Notes: generated by a model not told the origin, from the letters alone. 64,000 nt of DNA from an uncultured Candidatus Binatia bacterium (GCA_958295985.1 OY282432.1:1426001-1490000); one strand, 5' to 3'; shown: positions 46,866 to 55,881, counted from the stretch's first letter. Numbers and translations: made by a program.

Positions 46866-48449
46866 ATGGATCGTTGTACCCGCCTGGTCAGCGCCCTGCT
46901 GTGTGCGGTCGCGTTGGCTGCGACGCCGGTCCAGGCCGCCACCCCGAAGGACACCTTCGTGATGGCCAAGGACATCGCCGACATGGTTACCCTGGACCCG
47001 GCCGAAGCCTTCGAGTTCACCACCGGCGAGATCATTGCCAATCTCTACGACCGGATCCTGATGTTCGAGCCGGAGGATCCGGACGCGCTCGTGGGCGGCG
47101 TGGCCGAGAGCCACGCGGTGAGCGACGACGGCAAGACGATCACCTTCAGGATCCGCCAGGGTCTCAGGTTCCACTCCGGCCACCCGGTGCGTCCGGAGGA
47201 CGTGGAGTTCTCCCTGGAGCGGGTGGTGAAGCTCGACAAGACGCCGGCCTTCATCCTTACTCAACTCGGCTGGAACGCGGACAACGTCGAAGAGCGGGTC
47301 GAGGTGGTGGACGAACGGCACGTCCGCGTCACCATCGTCGAGGAGTTCTCCCCGGGTCTCGTGATGAACGTGCTCTCGGCCGGCGTCGCCTCGGTGGTCG
47401 ACAAGCGGCTCGTGCTCGCCCACGAGAAGGACGGCGACCTCGGCCACGAGTGGCTCAAGTCCAACAGCGCGGGCTCCGGTCCCTTCAGGCTCGAGAGCTG
47501 GAGGGCCGACGAGTCCGTGGTCCTCGAAGCCAATCCCGATTACCGCCGCGGCCCGCCCGGGATGAGGCGTGTGGTCCTGCGTCACGTGCCCGAGCCGTCC
47601 GCGCAAAGGCTGATGCTGGAGAAGGGCGACATCGACCTGGCGCGTAACCTCACGCCCGAGCAGGTCAAGGCTGTCGAGGGCGTGGCCATCGACGGCCATC
47701 CCACTGCCACGGTGGTCTACATGGCGGCCAACGCATCGCACCCGATCCTCGGCAAGGCCGAGGTCGTGCAGGCGCTGCGACACGCGGTGGACTACCAGGG
47801 CATGGTGGAGTCCTTCCTCGCCGGTCAGTTCGTGGTGCACCAGGCGTTCTGGCCCAGAGGGCTGTGGGCGGCCTATACCGAGACGCCGTACCGGCTCGAC
47901 ACCCGGAAGGCCAAGTCGTTGCTGGCCGAGGCGGGCCACGGCGACGGGTTCGAGGTGCGCATCGACACACTCACCACGCCGCCGTTTCCGGAGATCGCGC
48001 GGTCGATTCAGACAACCCTCGCACGGACCGGCATCAAGTCCAGGGTCGTGACCCAGACGGGCAAGGTCCTCTGGCCGAGGTATCGCGCGCGCCAGCACGA
48101 ACTGATCCTCGCTCACTGGTCGCCGGACTACGTCGATCCGCACTCCAATGCCGACGCCTTCGCGCGCAACCCGGACAACCGCTCCGAGGCCCGGCTCACC
48201 GGCGTGCTCGCCTGGCGCAATGCATGGGCGCGGGACGACCTCAACGCCATGGTGATCCAGGCGCGTGACGAGCCGGACCCGACCCGGCGCAGGCAGCTCT
48301 ACCTGCAACTCCAGAAGCGTCTCCAGACCGACGGCCCCTACGTGATCCTGTTCCAGCAGAAGGAGCAGGTGGCGCGGCGCCGGAACGTTCGGGGTTTCGT
48401 GTCCGGCTCGAACTTCGATCAGGTCTACTACCGCAACGTGACGAAGTAG
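46866..48449 (+). CDS. ABC transporter substrate-binding protein, peptide/opine family 5
   Basis: 527 residues with a Sec signal (LCAVALAATPVQA), the family-5 lobe starts MVTLDPAEAFEFTTGEIIAN and AESHAVSDDGKTITFRIRQG, and LRHAVDYQGMVESFLAGQF. AAGGAGG lies eight bases before the ATG. It follows the efflux operon by 44 bases but is probably a separate unit. The ligand could be a di- or oligopeptide or another solute. A second such protein with permeases occurs at 50926-54643. Confidence 0.92.
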   Translation: MDRCTRLVSALLCAVALAATPVQAATPKDTFVMAKDIADMVTLDPAEAFEFTTGEIIANLYDRILMFEPEDPDALVGGVAESHAVSDDGKTITFRIRQGLRFHSGHPVRPEDVEFSLERVVKLDKTPAFILTQLGWNADNVEERVEVVDERHVRVTIVEEFSPGLVMNVLSAGVASVVDKRLVLAHEKDGDLGHEWLKSNSAGSGPFRLESWRADESVVLEANPDYRRGPPGMRRVVLRHVPEPSAQRLMLEKGDIDLARNLTPEQVKAVEGVAIDGHPTATVVYMAANASHPILGKAEVVQALRHAVDYQGMVESFLAGQFVVHQAFWPRGLWAAYTETPYRLDTRKAKSLLAEAGHGDGFEVRIDTLTTPPFPEIARSIQTTLARTGIKSRVVTQTGKVLWPRYRARQHELILAHWSPDYVDPHSNADAFARNPDNRSEARLTGVLAWRNAWARDDLNAMVIQARDEPDPTRRRQLYLQLQKRLQTDGPYVILFQQKEQVARRRNVRGFVSGSNFDQVYYRNVTK

Positions 48450-48599
48450 CCGTGGACGTGAGGCTGATGGGTGGATAACCGACCTTTCGGCGGGCCGGAG
48501 GCCGCAGCATCCCGATCAGAACATCGTACCGGGTATACCGAGGCCGGTGACAGGCCATGGAGCATGGCCCTGGGAGCATCGCTTTTCGGAAACTCTCTG

Positions 48600-48809
48600 T
48601 CAGAGGACCTTGTAGCCGTTCGACAGGACGATGCGTATCAGCCCGTCCACAGTCGTGACCTCCGGATCGAACTCGACGACGGCAACCTTTCTTTCCAGCG
48701 AAAAATCGACTTCCGTGACACCCGCGGTGGCGCGAAATGCTTCCGACAACTCGGCCATTGCGCGGCCGGTCAGGTCTTCGATGGAAAGGATCGCTGTCTT
48801 GGTCTTCAT
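48600..48809 (-). CDS. HMA-like fold protein lacking CxxC
   Basis: 69 residues with the ferredoxin-like alternation of heavy-metal-associated domains (ILSIEDLTGRAMAELSEAFR, then VTEVDFSLERKVAVVEFDP and VDGLIRIVLSNGYKVL). The metal-binding CxxC expected after the first strand is absent, replaced by IEDLTGRA. It may have lost metal transfer and kept a protein-binding role. It lies 36 bases downstream of the hemerythrin-like gene. Confidence 0.75.
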   Translation of the reverse strand: MKTKTAILSIEDLTGRAMAELSEAFRATAGVTEVDFSLERKVAVVEFDPEVTTVDGLIRIVLSNGYKVL

Positions 48810-48845
48810 GCGGCAGGAAACGCGGTTTGGTCTGAAGCGTGGCGA

Positions 48846-49325
48846 TCAGGACGTGGAACGGCTTCGCTCCAGGATTCGTTTGATTTCGTGGCCGGCCCGC
48901 TCGGCGTCCGCCGCGGGCACGAGAGCCTCGAAGGCGGAAAAAAGTCCGCGCTCTTCACTTCGGATGTGTTGTTCCAGGAGGTCTCCGAAGTCGAAGAGAA
49001 ACTTCCGCAACCCTCCGTCGCCGGCCGGTCGCGCCAGCCGTCTGCGAAACTCCTGGTGCTCGCTTTCGAGCCTGGCGACGAGCGCCCGGCTCCCCTCGTA
49101 TACCGCCATGAGCGGGAAGAGGACGGTCTCCTCGGCCTCGAAGTGGGGCTTCAGGCTCTCGTTGAAGAACCTGGACACTTCCGACGCGCATGCTTCCATG
49201 GATGCGGCATCACCGGGGTTGAGTTGCCCGAGGGCATGCTTGCGGCAACGCAAAGCCAGCGCCAATCCGTGGTGATGATCGTGTGAGAGCGGTATCAGGC
49301 TCGCATGTCGCTTGGCCATGACCAT
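48846..49325 (-). CDS. Hemerythrin HHE-domain protein
   Basis: 159 residues forming a four-helix bundle with metal ligands in LSHDHHHGLALA, KPHFEAEETVLFP, LESEHQEFRRRL and EQHIRSEERGLFS. These di-iron proteins bind oxygen or protect against NO and oxidants. Start ATG 49325 is chosen (49319 possible). It is divergent from the OsmC gene and followed by the HMA-like gene, together forming a stress cluster. Confidence 0.88.
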   Translation of the reverse strand: MVMAKRHASLIPLSHDHHHGLALALRCRKHALGQLNPGDAASMEACASEVSRFFNESLKPHFEAEETVLFPLMAVYEGSRALVARLESEHQEFRRRLARPAGDGGLRKFLFDFGDLLEQHIRSEERGLFSAFEALVPAADAERAGHEIKRILERSRSTS

Positions 49326-49414
49326 GCTTTTGTGAAGCTCCGTTAATTGACGCTGCCCGGTCCTTTGGTTAACCTTTGGTAGCACAAGGCTTTGAAGGTT
49401 GAAACGGGGGATCT

Positions 49415-49900
49415 ATGGCAGAAGACGTAACCATCAAGCGGGAAGTCGTCATCGAGGCTGACACGGAGGCGTTGGAGCGGCAGAAGAAGCGCGGCGAGGC
49501 TCGGGGGTTCACCGTTCTGTGCGACGAGGCGGAGCGGACCGGCGGCGACAACACCGCGCCGCCTCCGCTGGCGTACTTCGGGCTTTCCCTGGGGTTCTGA
49601 CTGCTCACCCAGATTTCCCGGTACGGGGAAATGATGAAGGTGAGGATCACGAAGGCCCGGGTCCACGTAACCGGGCGTTTCAAGAGCCAGGGATCGGTGC
49701 TGCGGGAGACCGTGGAGGCCCAGGGAGTCGGGTTCGAGACCAGGCTCGACGTGGAGTCCGACGAGCCCGCGGCGCGGGTTGCCGCGGTGGTCCGCAACGC
49801 CGAGAACGGGTGCTACGTCATGCAGACGATTCTCAAGCCGACCCCGGTGGAGCGCCGGTTCACCCTCAACGGGTCGGCCTTCGACCCGCATGAGAAGTAG
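49415..49900 (+). CDS. osmC: OsmC/Ohr-family peroxiredoxin-like protein with in-frame UGA (probable selenocysteine)
   Basis: The reading frame runs 49415-49900 with a single interruption, TGA at 49598-49600 (codon 62). Both sides are clearly OsmC: upstream ARGFTVLCDEAERTGGDNTAP then PPLAYFGLSLGF, downstream LLTQISRYGEMMKVRITKA and the second conserved cysteine in NAENGCYVMQTILKP (Cys133). The UGA falls exactly where the family has its peroxidatic cysteine (G-C-L-L/T). A hairpin suited to a bacterial SECIS follows at 49613-49632. Read-through gives 161 residues, the normal OsmC length. OsmC proteins reduce organic hydroperoxides. A Sec/Cys pair would be a redox-active variant. The cnoX-like gene follows. 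A nonsense mutation is the alternative but is less likely given the precise position. Confidence 0.85.
49613..49632 (+). promoter_or_regulatory. Bacterial SECIS-like hairpin after the OsmC UGA
   Basis: ATTTCCC (49613-49619) and GGGAAAT (49626-49632) form a perfect 7-bp stem around the loop GGTACG. The stem starts 12 bases after UGA and the loop G-G-U sits 20-22 bases after it, matching the bacterial SECIS rule of a G/GU-bearing apical loop within about 16-37 bases. The E. coli fdhF loop AGGUCU carries the same GGU. Confidence 0.75.
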
Positions 49901-49945
49901 CAGGACGCGCGCTCGCCCGTCCTCGCTGTACGGAAAGGCCTGGGA

Positions 49946-50797
49946 ATGGAATCGTTGGTTTTCGACGTCGGTGACGCGGAGTTCGAGGCGGAGGTGGTGG
50001 AGCGTTCCGGGGAAACCCCGGTAGCGGTGGATTTCTGGGCGCCGTGGTGCGGCCCGTGCCGGGTCCTGGGTCCTGTGCTGGAGCGGGTAGTGGAGGAATA
50101 TCAGGGCAAACTTCTTCTCGCCAAGGTCAACGTGGACGAGAACCCCGAGCTCGCGTCCAGCTTCGGCATACAGGGGATCCCCGCGGTCAAGGTCTTCAAG
50201 GACGGCGCCATCGCAACGGAGTTCACCGGCGCGCTTCCCGAAGCCGGCGTCCGCGAGGTCCTCGGCTCGGTGGTGCCCTCGCGCCAGGATGAGCTGGTCA
50301 TTGAGGCGGCTCGAACGTCGTCCCGGGGCGACACCGAAGAGGCGCTTGGGATCTACCGGCAGGTGCTGGAAGAGTCGCCGCACCATGCCGGCGCGCTTCT
50401 CGGTCTGGGGCGCGCGCTGCTCGATACGGACGCGGAGCGCGGCTTGGCGCTGCTGGAGAGGGTGCCCCTTGGCTCGCCCGAGCGCAAGGAGGCCGACCGG
50501 CTGATGGCCCGGCGGATGCTGAGTCAGGGAGACGGCGCGGACCTCGACTCCTTGAGGCAGCAGTTGTCCTCGGCACCGGACAGCATTGAGGTACGTTTTC
50601 GGCTGGCTCAGGCCCTGGCCGCGGAAGAGAGCTACGACGCCGCCCTCGAAGAGTTCCTGGCGGTGCTGAGAAAGGACCGCGCTTTCGAGGATGACGGCGC
50701 TCGCAAGGCGATGGTTCAGATCTTCGAGGTCCTGGGACCGGGGAGTGAGCTGGCCGACCGGTATCGGTCGGAGATGGCCAAGGTGCTGTTCAGCTAA
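49946..50797 (+). CDS. Thioredoxin-fold co-chaperone with TPR tail (CnoX/YbbN-like)
   Basis: 283 residues: thioredoxin domain with FWAPWCGPCRVL (CGPC, Cys35/Cys38) and IQGIPAVKVFKDG, then TPR-like repeats from about 125 (GDTEEALGIYRQVLEESP, GALLGLGRALLD, FRLAQALAAEESYDAALEEF). CnoX proteins protect substrates from oxidation and pass them to GroEL or DnaK. Unlike E. coli CnoX, the CxxC is intact, so it may be an active reductase. It follows osmC by 45 bases and could supply electrons to it. Confidence 0.9.
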   Translation: MESLVFDVGDAEFEAEVVERSGETPVAVDFWAPWCGPCRVLGPVLERVVEEYQGKLLLAKVNVDENPELASSFGIQGIPAVKVFKDGAIATEFTGALPEAGVREVLGSVVPSRQDELVIEAARTSSRGDTEEALGIYRQVLEESPHHAGALLGLGRALLDTDAERGLALLERVPLGSPERKEADRLMARRMLSQGDGADLDSLRQQLSSAPDSIEVRFRLAQALAAEESYDAALEEFLAVLRKDRAFEDDGARKAMVQIFEVLGPGSELADRYRSEMAKVLFS

Positions 50798-50925
50798 CCC
50801 GCCTTCCCTCTCCCGTGGGCACAGGCGTCCCGGCGACGCCGTGTGGAGACACCCCATGACGGACTGCAAGGGAACGCGTGTCGAACCGTCTCTTCAGCAT
50901 GAGTTACGGTAAGGAGTTGCTTGTG

Positions 50926-52641
50926 ATGTCGAAACTGCGAATGTTCATCGTCACCGCGGCAGTCCTGGCGGCGTTCGCGTCCCCGGCCGGCGCCGGTCGC
51001 GGCACGGACGGCGAGTTGAAGATGCTCTACTGGCAGGCGCCGTCGATCCTGAACCCGTTCCTGTCGGGCGGCACCAAGGACATCCACGCGGCCGCTCTGG
51101 TGCTCGAGCCGCTGGCGCGCTACGACGAGAACGGCAGCATGACGCCGGCCCTGGCGTCGGAGATCCCCACCGTCGACAACGGCGGAGTCGCCGCGGACCT
51201 CAAGTCCATCACCTGGAAGCTCAAGGAGGGCGTGGTGTGGTCGGACGGTGCGCCGTTCACCGCGGCCGACGTGGCGTTCACGGCAGCCTACTGCATGCAT
51301 CCCGAAGGCGGCTGCAACGCGGCCAACCGGTTTCAGGACGTCACCTCCGTGGAGGCGGTGGACGGCCACACGGTACGGATCTCCTTCGCCGTACCGATGC
51401 CGTTTCCCTACGCTCCCTTCGTCGGTTCCATCTGTCCGGTCATCCAGAAGAGGCAGTTCGAGAACTGCATGGGCGCCAAGGCGCCGGAGTGTACGAAGCA
51501 GAACTTCGCTCCCGTCGGCACCGGCCCCTTCAAGGTGAAGGAGTTTCGGCCCAACGACGTGGTCCGCTACGACCTCAACCACCGATACCGCGACTCCGAC
51601 CGACCGGCCTTCTCCTCGGTTCTGTTGAAGGGCGGCGGGGACGCGGTATCCGCGGCTCGCGCCGTGCTCGAAACCGGCGAGTTTGACTACGGCTGGAACC
51701 TCCAGGTGGAGCCCGAGATCCTCGCGGCCATGGCCAAGGCGGGCAAGGGCGCGGTGGTGTCCGCCTTCGGCACCCTGGTGGAGCGCCTGGTGGTGCAGCT
51801 TACCGATCCCGACCCGGCCCTGGGCGCCAGACGGTCCACCTACCAGGGCGGCAGGAACCCCCACCCCTTCCTCTCGGATCCGGCGGTGCGGCGCGCGCTG
51901 TCCATGGCCATCGACCGGGAGATCCTGGTGGACGCCGGTTATGGTCCCGCGGGTCGGGTGACCTGCAACGTCCTTCCGGCCCCGCCGGTCTATGCCTCCA
52001 CCGCCAACGACTGGTGCAAGACCCGGGACGTTGCCGGCGCCAACAGGCTGCTCGACGAAGCTGGTTGGGTGCGCGGTCCGGATGGCGTTCGCGCCAGGGA
52101 CGGAGTCCGGCTTTCGATCCTCTACCAGACCTCTACCAATTCCGTCCGTCAGGGCACCCAGGCCCTGATCAAGCAGATGTGGCGGGAGATCGGCGTCGAG
52201 GCCGAGTTGAAGAACATCAGCGGGTCGGTTTTCTTCGGCAGCGATCCGTCGAGCCCGGACACCTACCAGAAGTTCTACGCGGACATCCAGATGTACACCA
52301 ACAACTTCGACGGCACCGATCCCCAGGCCTACATGCAGGGTTGGATCTGCGAGGAGATCCCGGGTCCCGAGAATCAATGGATCGGCCGCAACATTTCACG
52401 CTATTGCAACCCGGAGTACGATGAGCTCGCGGCTTTGCTTGCCAAGACCCCGGGAATCCGGAAACGCGCGGCCATCGCCAAACGCATGAACGACATGCTG
52501 GTCGGTTACGGAGCCGTCATTCCGCTGGTCCACCGCGGCGAGATAGCCGCCCGGGCGCTGTCTCTCGGAGGGGTGCGCCACAACGCCTGGGACGCAACCC
52601 TGTGGAACATCCAGGAGTGGCGCCGCCGGAAGCAGCGCTGA
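50926..52641 (+). CDS. ABC transporter substrate-binding protein, peptide family 5
   Basis: 571 residues, signal peptide ending about ASPAGA, with family-5 features (KMLYWQAPSILNPFLSGGTK, SITWKLKEGVVWSDGAPFTA, RRALSMAIDREILVDAGYGP). It is first gene of a binding protein - permease - permease operon. AAGGAG lies ten bases before ATG 50926, and GTG 50923 is an alternative. It contains several cysteines (CMHPEGGC, NCMGAKAPEC) that may form disulfides in the periplasm. Confidence 0.93.
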   Translation: MSKLRMFIVTAAVLAAFASPAGAGRGTDGELKMLYWQAPSILNPFLSGGTKDIHAAALVLEPLARYDENGSMTPALASEIPTVDNGGVAADLKSITWKLKEGVVWSDGAPFTAADVAFTAAYCMHPEGGCNAANRFQDVTSVEAVDGHTVRISFAVPMPFPYAPFVGSICPVIQKRQFENCMGAKAPECTKQNFAPVGTGPFKVKEFRPNDVVRYDLNHRYRDSDRPAFSSVLLKGGGDAVSAARAVLETGEFDYGWNLQVEPEILAAMAKAGKGAVVSAFGTLVERLVVQLTDPDPALGARRSTYQGGRNPHPFLSDPAVRRALSMAIDREILVDAGYGPAGRVTCNVLPAPPVYASTANDWCKTRDVAGANRLLDEAGWVRGPDGVRARDGVRLSILYQTSTNSVRQGTQALIKQMWREIGVEAELKNISGSVFFGSDPSSPDTYQKFYADIQMYTNNFDGTDPQAYMQGWICEEIPGPENQWIGRNISRYCNPEYDELAALLAKTPGIRKRAAIAKRMNDMLVGYGAVIPLVHRGEIAARALSLGGVRHNAWDATLWNIQEWRRRKQR

Positions 52642-52710
52642 TTACGGAACCGGCCGCAGCAGCCCCCGCCCGCGCGCTTTCGCCATCCGTCGCGCGCACG
52701 AGTCCCGTCC

Positions 52711-53724
52711 ATGGCGACGTATGTGACCAGACGCCTGCTCTTCGCGGTCCCCACGCTGCTCGCCATCAGCTTCGTCATCTTCGCGCTGCTCGACCTCGCG
52801 CCCAACGACCCGACGGCTCAGCTTCCGCTGACGATCCCTCCTGAGACGCGGGAAGCCATCAGGGAGAGCCTGGGACTCGGACAGCCGTTCCACGTCCGCT
52901 ATCTCAAGTGGCTCGGGCAGTTCATGGTCAACGAGCCGCTCAACCTCGTCGAGCGGCTGTGGGGCATCGAGATCGGCGACTCCGCCGGGCGCCTGCGCGT
53001 GCGTTCCTGGTCGACCCGCGCGCCGGTGGTGGACCTGATCGCAGCCCGGCTGCCGCAGACCCTGACCGTGGTGGGCATCTCCTACATCGTGGCGGTCCTC
53101 ATAGCGGTGCCGGTGGGTGTCTTCTCCGCCTACAGGCAGTATTCGGTCTTCGATCAGGTGGGCACCTTCGTCACCATGGTGGGTTTCTCGGTGCCGACCT
53201 TCTTTACGGGAACGGTCCTCATCGTGGTCTTCAGCGTCGGCCTCGACTGGCTGCCGTCCATCTATGACACCACCCACCGGGTGACCGACCTCGACAGCTT
53301 CGGCTACCAGGTCAGGCAGATGATCATGCCGGTGATGGTGCTCGGTCTGTTCAACGCCGCGCAACTGAGCCGGTTCACGCGTTCCGCGGTCCTCGAGAAC
53401 CTCAACCAGGACTACGTGCGCACCGCCCGCGCCAAGGGAGTGGCCGAGCCGGTGGTGGTCCTGGCGCACGTGCTGCGCAACAGCATGATCCCGGTGGTCA
53501 CCGTGGTCGCCCTCGGACTGCCGTCAACCTTCGCAGGGGCCATCATCACCGAGCAGATATTCCGCATCAACGGAGTCGGCCAATTGCTGATCGGCGCCAT
53601 CGAGAGCGCCGACATCCCCACCGTCCAGACGGTGACCTTCATCTTCGCGGTTCTGATCGTGGGGTTCAACCTGGTGGCAGACGTCCTCTACGGCGTGCTG
53701 GACCCGAGGATTCGTTATGACTGA
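52711..53724 (+). CDS. ABC transporter permease, DppB/OppB type
   Basis: 337-residue inner-membrane permease with six predicted helices, opening MATYVTRRLLFAVPTLLAIS and containing the EAA loop YVRTARAKGVAEPVVVLAH and NSMIPVVTVVALGLPSTFAG. It overlaps the next permease gene by eight bases, typical of translational coupling. Confidence 0.94.
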   Translation: MATYVTRRLLFAVPTLLAISFVIFALLDLAPNDPTAQLPLTIPPETREAIRESLGLGQPFHVRYLKWLGQFMVNEPLNLVERLWGIEIGDSAGRLRVRSWSTRAPVVDLIAARLPQTLTVVGISYIVAVLIAVPVGVFSAYRQYSVFDQVGTFVTMVGFSVPTFFTGTVLIVVFSVGLDWLPSIYDTTHRVTDLDSFGYQVRQMIMPVMVLGLFNAAQLSRFTRSAVLENLNQDYVRTARAKGVAEPVVVLAHVLRNSMIPVVTVVALGLPSTFAGAIITEQIFRINGVGQLLIGAIESADIPTVQTVTFIFAVLIVGFNLVADVLYGVLDPRIRYD

Positions 53725-54643
53725 CGGCCTCCTGGTGTCCGCCGGGGAACCGGCCGCGGGACCGGCACGCCGCTCGCAGGCCCGGGAGGTGTGGCGCCGG
53801 TTCCAGCGCCACAAGGGCGCCCTGGCCGGCGCCGCGGTGTTCTCCCTGATGGCGTTGGCGGTGCTGTTCGGGTCCGTCATCCACGGTGTCGATCCGCAGT
53901 ATCTGGACTATGCCGCCAGGAACCGTGGCATGTCGCTGGCTTACCCCCTGGGCACGGACAACCTCGGCCGCGACATGTTGGCCCGGGTGCTGGTCGGCGG
54001 GCGGAGCTCGCTCGCGGTGGGAGTCGCCGCCATGGTCCTGTCGCTGACGCTCGGGACCTTTGCCGGCGTCATGGCCGGCTTCTTTCGGCGACTCGACGGT
54101 CCGCTGATGCGGCTGACCGACCTGTTCCTCGCCCTGCCGGTGCTGCCGCTGCTGTTGGTGGGCATCATGCTGTTCCGTGACCCGTTGCGAGCCGCCCTGG
54201 GACCGGAGCTCGGCATCTTCATCCTGGTGGTGGTCGTCATCGGCATGACGAGCTGGATGCAGACGGCGCGCATCGTTCGCGGAGAGGTGCTCGCGGTCAA
54301 GCAGCGCGAGTTCGTGCTTGCCGCCCACGGCATCGGCGCGCGCCCGCACCGCATCATCCTGACGCACGTCCTCCCCAACGCGCTGAACCCCATCACGGTT
54401 GCGGCCACCCTCGGCATCGCGCACGCCATCATCACGGAGAGCGCGCTCAGCTTCCTCGGCCTCGGGTTCCCGTCCGATTTCCCGACCTGGGGCCGGTTGC
54501 TCTACGACGGCGTGCCTTTCCTCGGCATCACTCCCGCGCGGGTGATCTGGCCGGGTCTGGCCATCTCCCTCACCGTGCTGAGCGTGAACTACATGGGCGA
54601 CGGCCTGCGCGACGCCCTGGACCCGCACATGCGGCAGCAGTGA
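53717..54643 (+). CDS. ABC transporter permease, DppC/OppC type
   Basis: 308-residue permease with an N-terminal OppC extension (REVWRRFQRHKGALAGAAVF), the YPLGTDNLGRDMLARVLVGG motif and the EAA loop FVLAAHGIGARPHRIILTHV, ending near LDPHMRQQ. The ATP-binding subunits needed for a dipeptide transporter are not encoded in the window. The next gene is on the other strand. Confidence 0.94.
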   Translation: MTDGLLVSAGEPAAGPARRSQAREVWRRFQRHKGALAGAAVFSLMALAVLFGSVIHGVDPQYLDYAARNRGMSLAYPLGTDNLGRDMLARVLVGGRSSLAVGVAAMVLSLTLGTFAGVMAGFFRRLDGPLMRLTDLFLALPVLPLLLVGIMLFRDPLRAALGPELGIFILVVVVIGMTSWMQTARIVRGEVLAVKQREFVLAAHGIGARPHRIILTHVLPNALNPITVAATLGIAHAIITESALSFLGLGFPSDFPTWGRLLYDGVPFLGITPARVIWPGLAISLTVLSVNYMGDGLRDALDPHMRQQ

Positions 54644-54756
54644 GGTTCGGGCGACGGATGCCTTGGGATGCTCACGGCAATGCCCTCCACCAGCATGCGA
54701 TGGAAGGCCCGACAGGCGCTTCCGGCTTCATTCCGGTAGACGCGCCGCCTCCATGG

Positions 54757-55881
54757 TTACCGCGGGCCGGGGCTGTGGACGCCGGTGGAATCAAGAGTGG
54801 CGCCGGCCGTGGCGTCCAACCGCGCCCGCAGTTGCGGGTAGAACCGCAGCGGGTTCTCGAAGAAGATCTTGTGCTTCAAGGCATCGCTCACGTCGTCGCG
54901 TCCCAGAAGATGCGGGATGTCGTTGCTAAAATCCCGCTGATCCCGTTCGTGAGGATAGTCCGAGGCCCAGAGGATGGAATGATCCGGTATGATCCGGGCG
55001 GTCTGCGGCAGCAACGCCTCCTCCACCTCCGCAGCAAAGAATATGTTGCCCTCCCTGAAGTACTCGCTCGGCTTGCGTTTGCAGAGGGGGGAGTAATGTC
55101 CCTTGCGTTCGTATTCCTCATCCATGCGGTCCATCATGTAGGGCACCCAGCCCACACCACACTCCAGCACGCCGATTCGCAACCGGGGAAAGAGCTCGAA
55201 CACGCCTTCGGAGATCATGCTGACCAGTTGGCGAAACTGAGCAAAAGGATGTTCCAGGCAGTGAGCCACCATGAAGTTCTTGGTGCCGTCGATGCCCAGG
55301 TCGGGAAAGCTGAGACCCCCATGAGGCGAGACCGGGACGTCCAACCTTTGCGCCTCCTCCCAGAGCGGGTAGAAGTCGGGTCCGCTGAACAGCTTCCCGC
55401 CAGGAGTGGCCGAGGGCAGGACCGCCCCCACCATGTCCAGATCGGTGACGCAACGGCGGAGTTCCTTGACGGCCTCGTCGATGTCCTGGATGGGCAGGAG
55501 GGCCACACCGACCAGGCGTGGGCTTACGCGCATGAAACGATCGTGCAGCCAATCGTTGTAGGCGCGTGCGATGGTGATGGCCCAGTCGTGGTCTCTGATG
55601 GCCGCATGGGTCAATCCCTGGGTCGGGTAGAGGACGGTCAGCTCGACCCCGTTCTTGTCGAGGAAATCGAGCCAATGCCGGGCGTTGGGTCCGGTGCCGC
55701 CGCCGACCCAGCCGCCGGGTTGCCTCAGCGAGCGCAGGTAGCCGTCCATGGTGAGCCCCGGCCAGAAACTGTAGGACCGATGCCATTCCAGGTCCTTGAA
55801 TGGATGACCGATGTAGTCCCGAAGCTCCTCGTCCAATTCCATGACGTGCCCATCGGCGTCGATGATGCGTTGTGCAGACAT
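54757..55881 (-). CDS. Amidohydrolase-2 family metal-dependent hydrolase/decarboxylase
   Basis: 374 residues in the TIM-barrel family that includes aminocarboxymuconate-semialdehyde decarboxylase. It starts IIDADGHVMELDEELRDYI, with DxDGH in place of the common HxH, and has GVALLPIQDIDEAVKEL, VSPHGGLSF and a late ILWASDYPHERDQRDF with the conserved Asp. Substrate is unknown. It stands alone between an ABC operon and an apparent defence module. Confidence 0.88.
   Translation of the reverse strand: MSAQRIIDADGHVMELDEELRDYIGHPFKDLEWHRSYSFWPGLTMDGYLRSLRQPGGWVGGGTGPNARHWLDFLDKNGVELTVLYPTQGLTHAAIRDHDWAITIARAYNDWLHDRFMRVSPRLVGVALLPIQDIDEAVKELRRCVTDLDMVGAVLPSATPGGKLFSGPDFYPLWEEAQRLDVPVSPHGGLSFPDLGIDGTKNFMVAHCLEHPFAQFRQLVSMISEGVFELFPRLRIGVLECGVGWVPYMMDRMDEEYERKGHYSPLCKRKPSEYFREGNIFFAAEVEEALLPQTARIIPDHSILWASDYPHERDQRDFSNDIPHLLGRDDVSDALKHKIFFENPLRFYPQLRARLDATAGATLDSTGVHSPGPR

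Noticed and set aside
49415-49600. Separate 61-residue gene followed by an independent 89-residue gene
   Set aside because: Both are in the same frame and each is half of one OsmC protein, so a single recoded gene explains them better.
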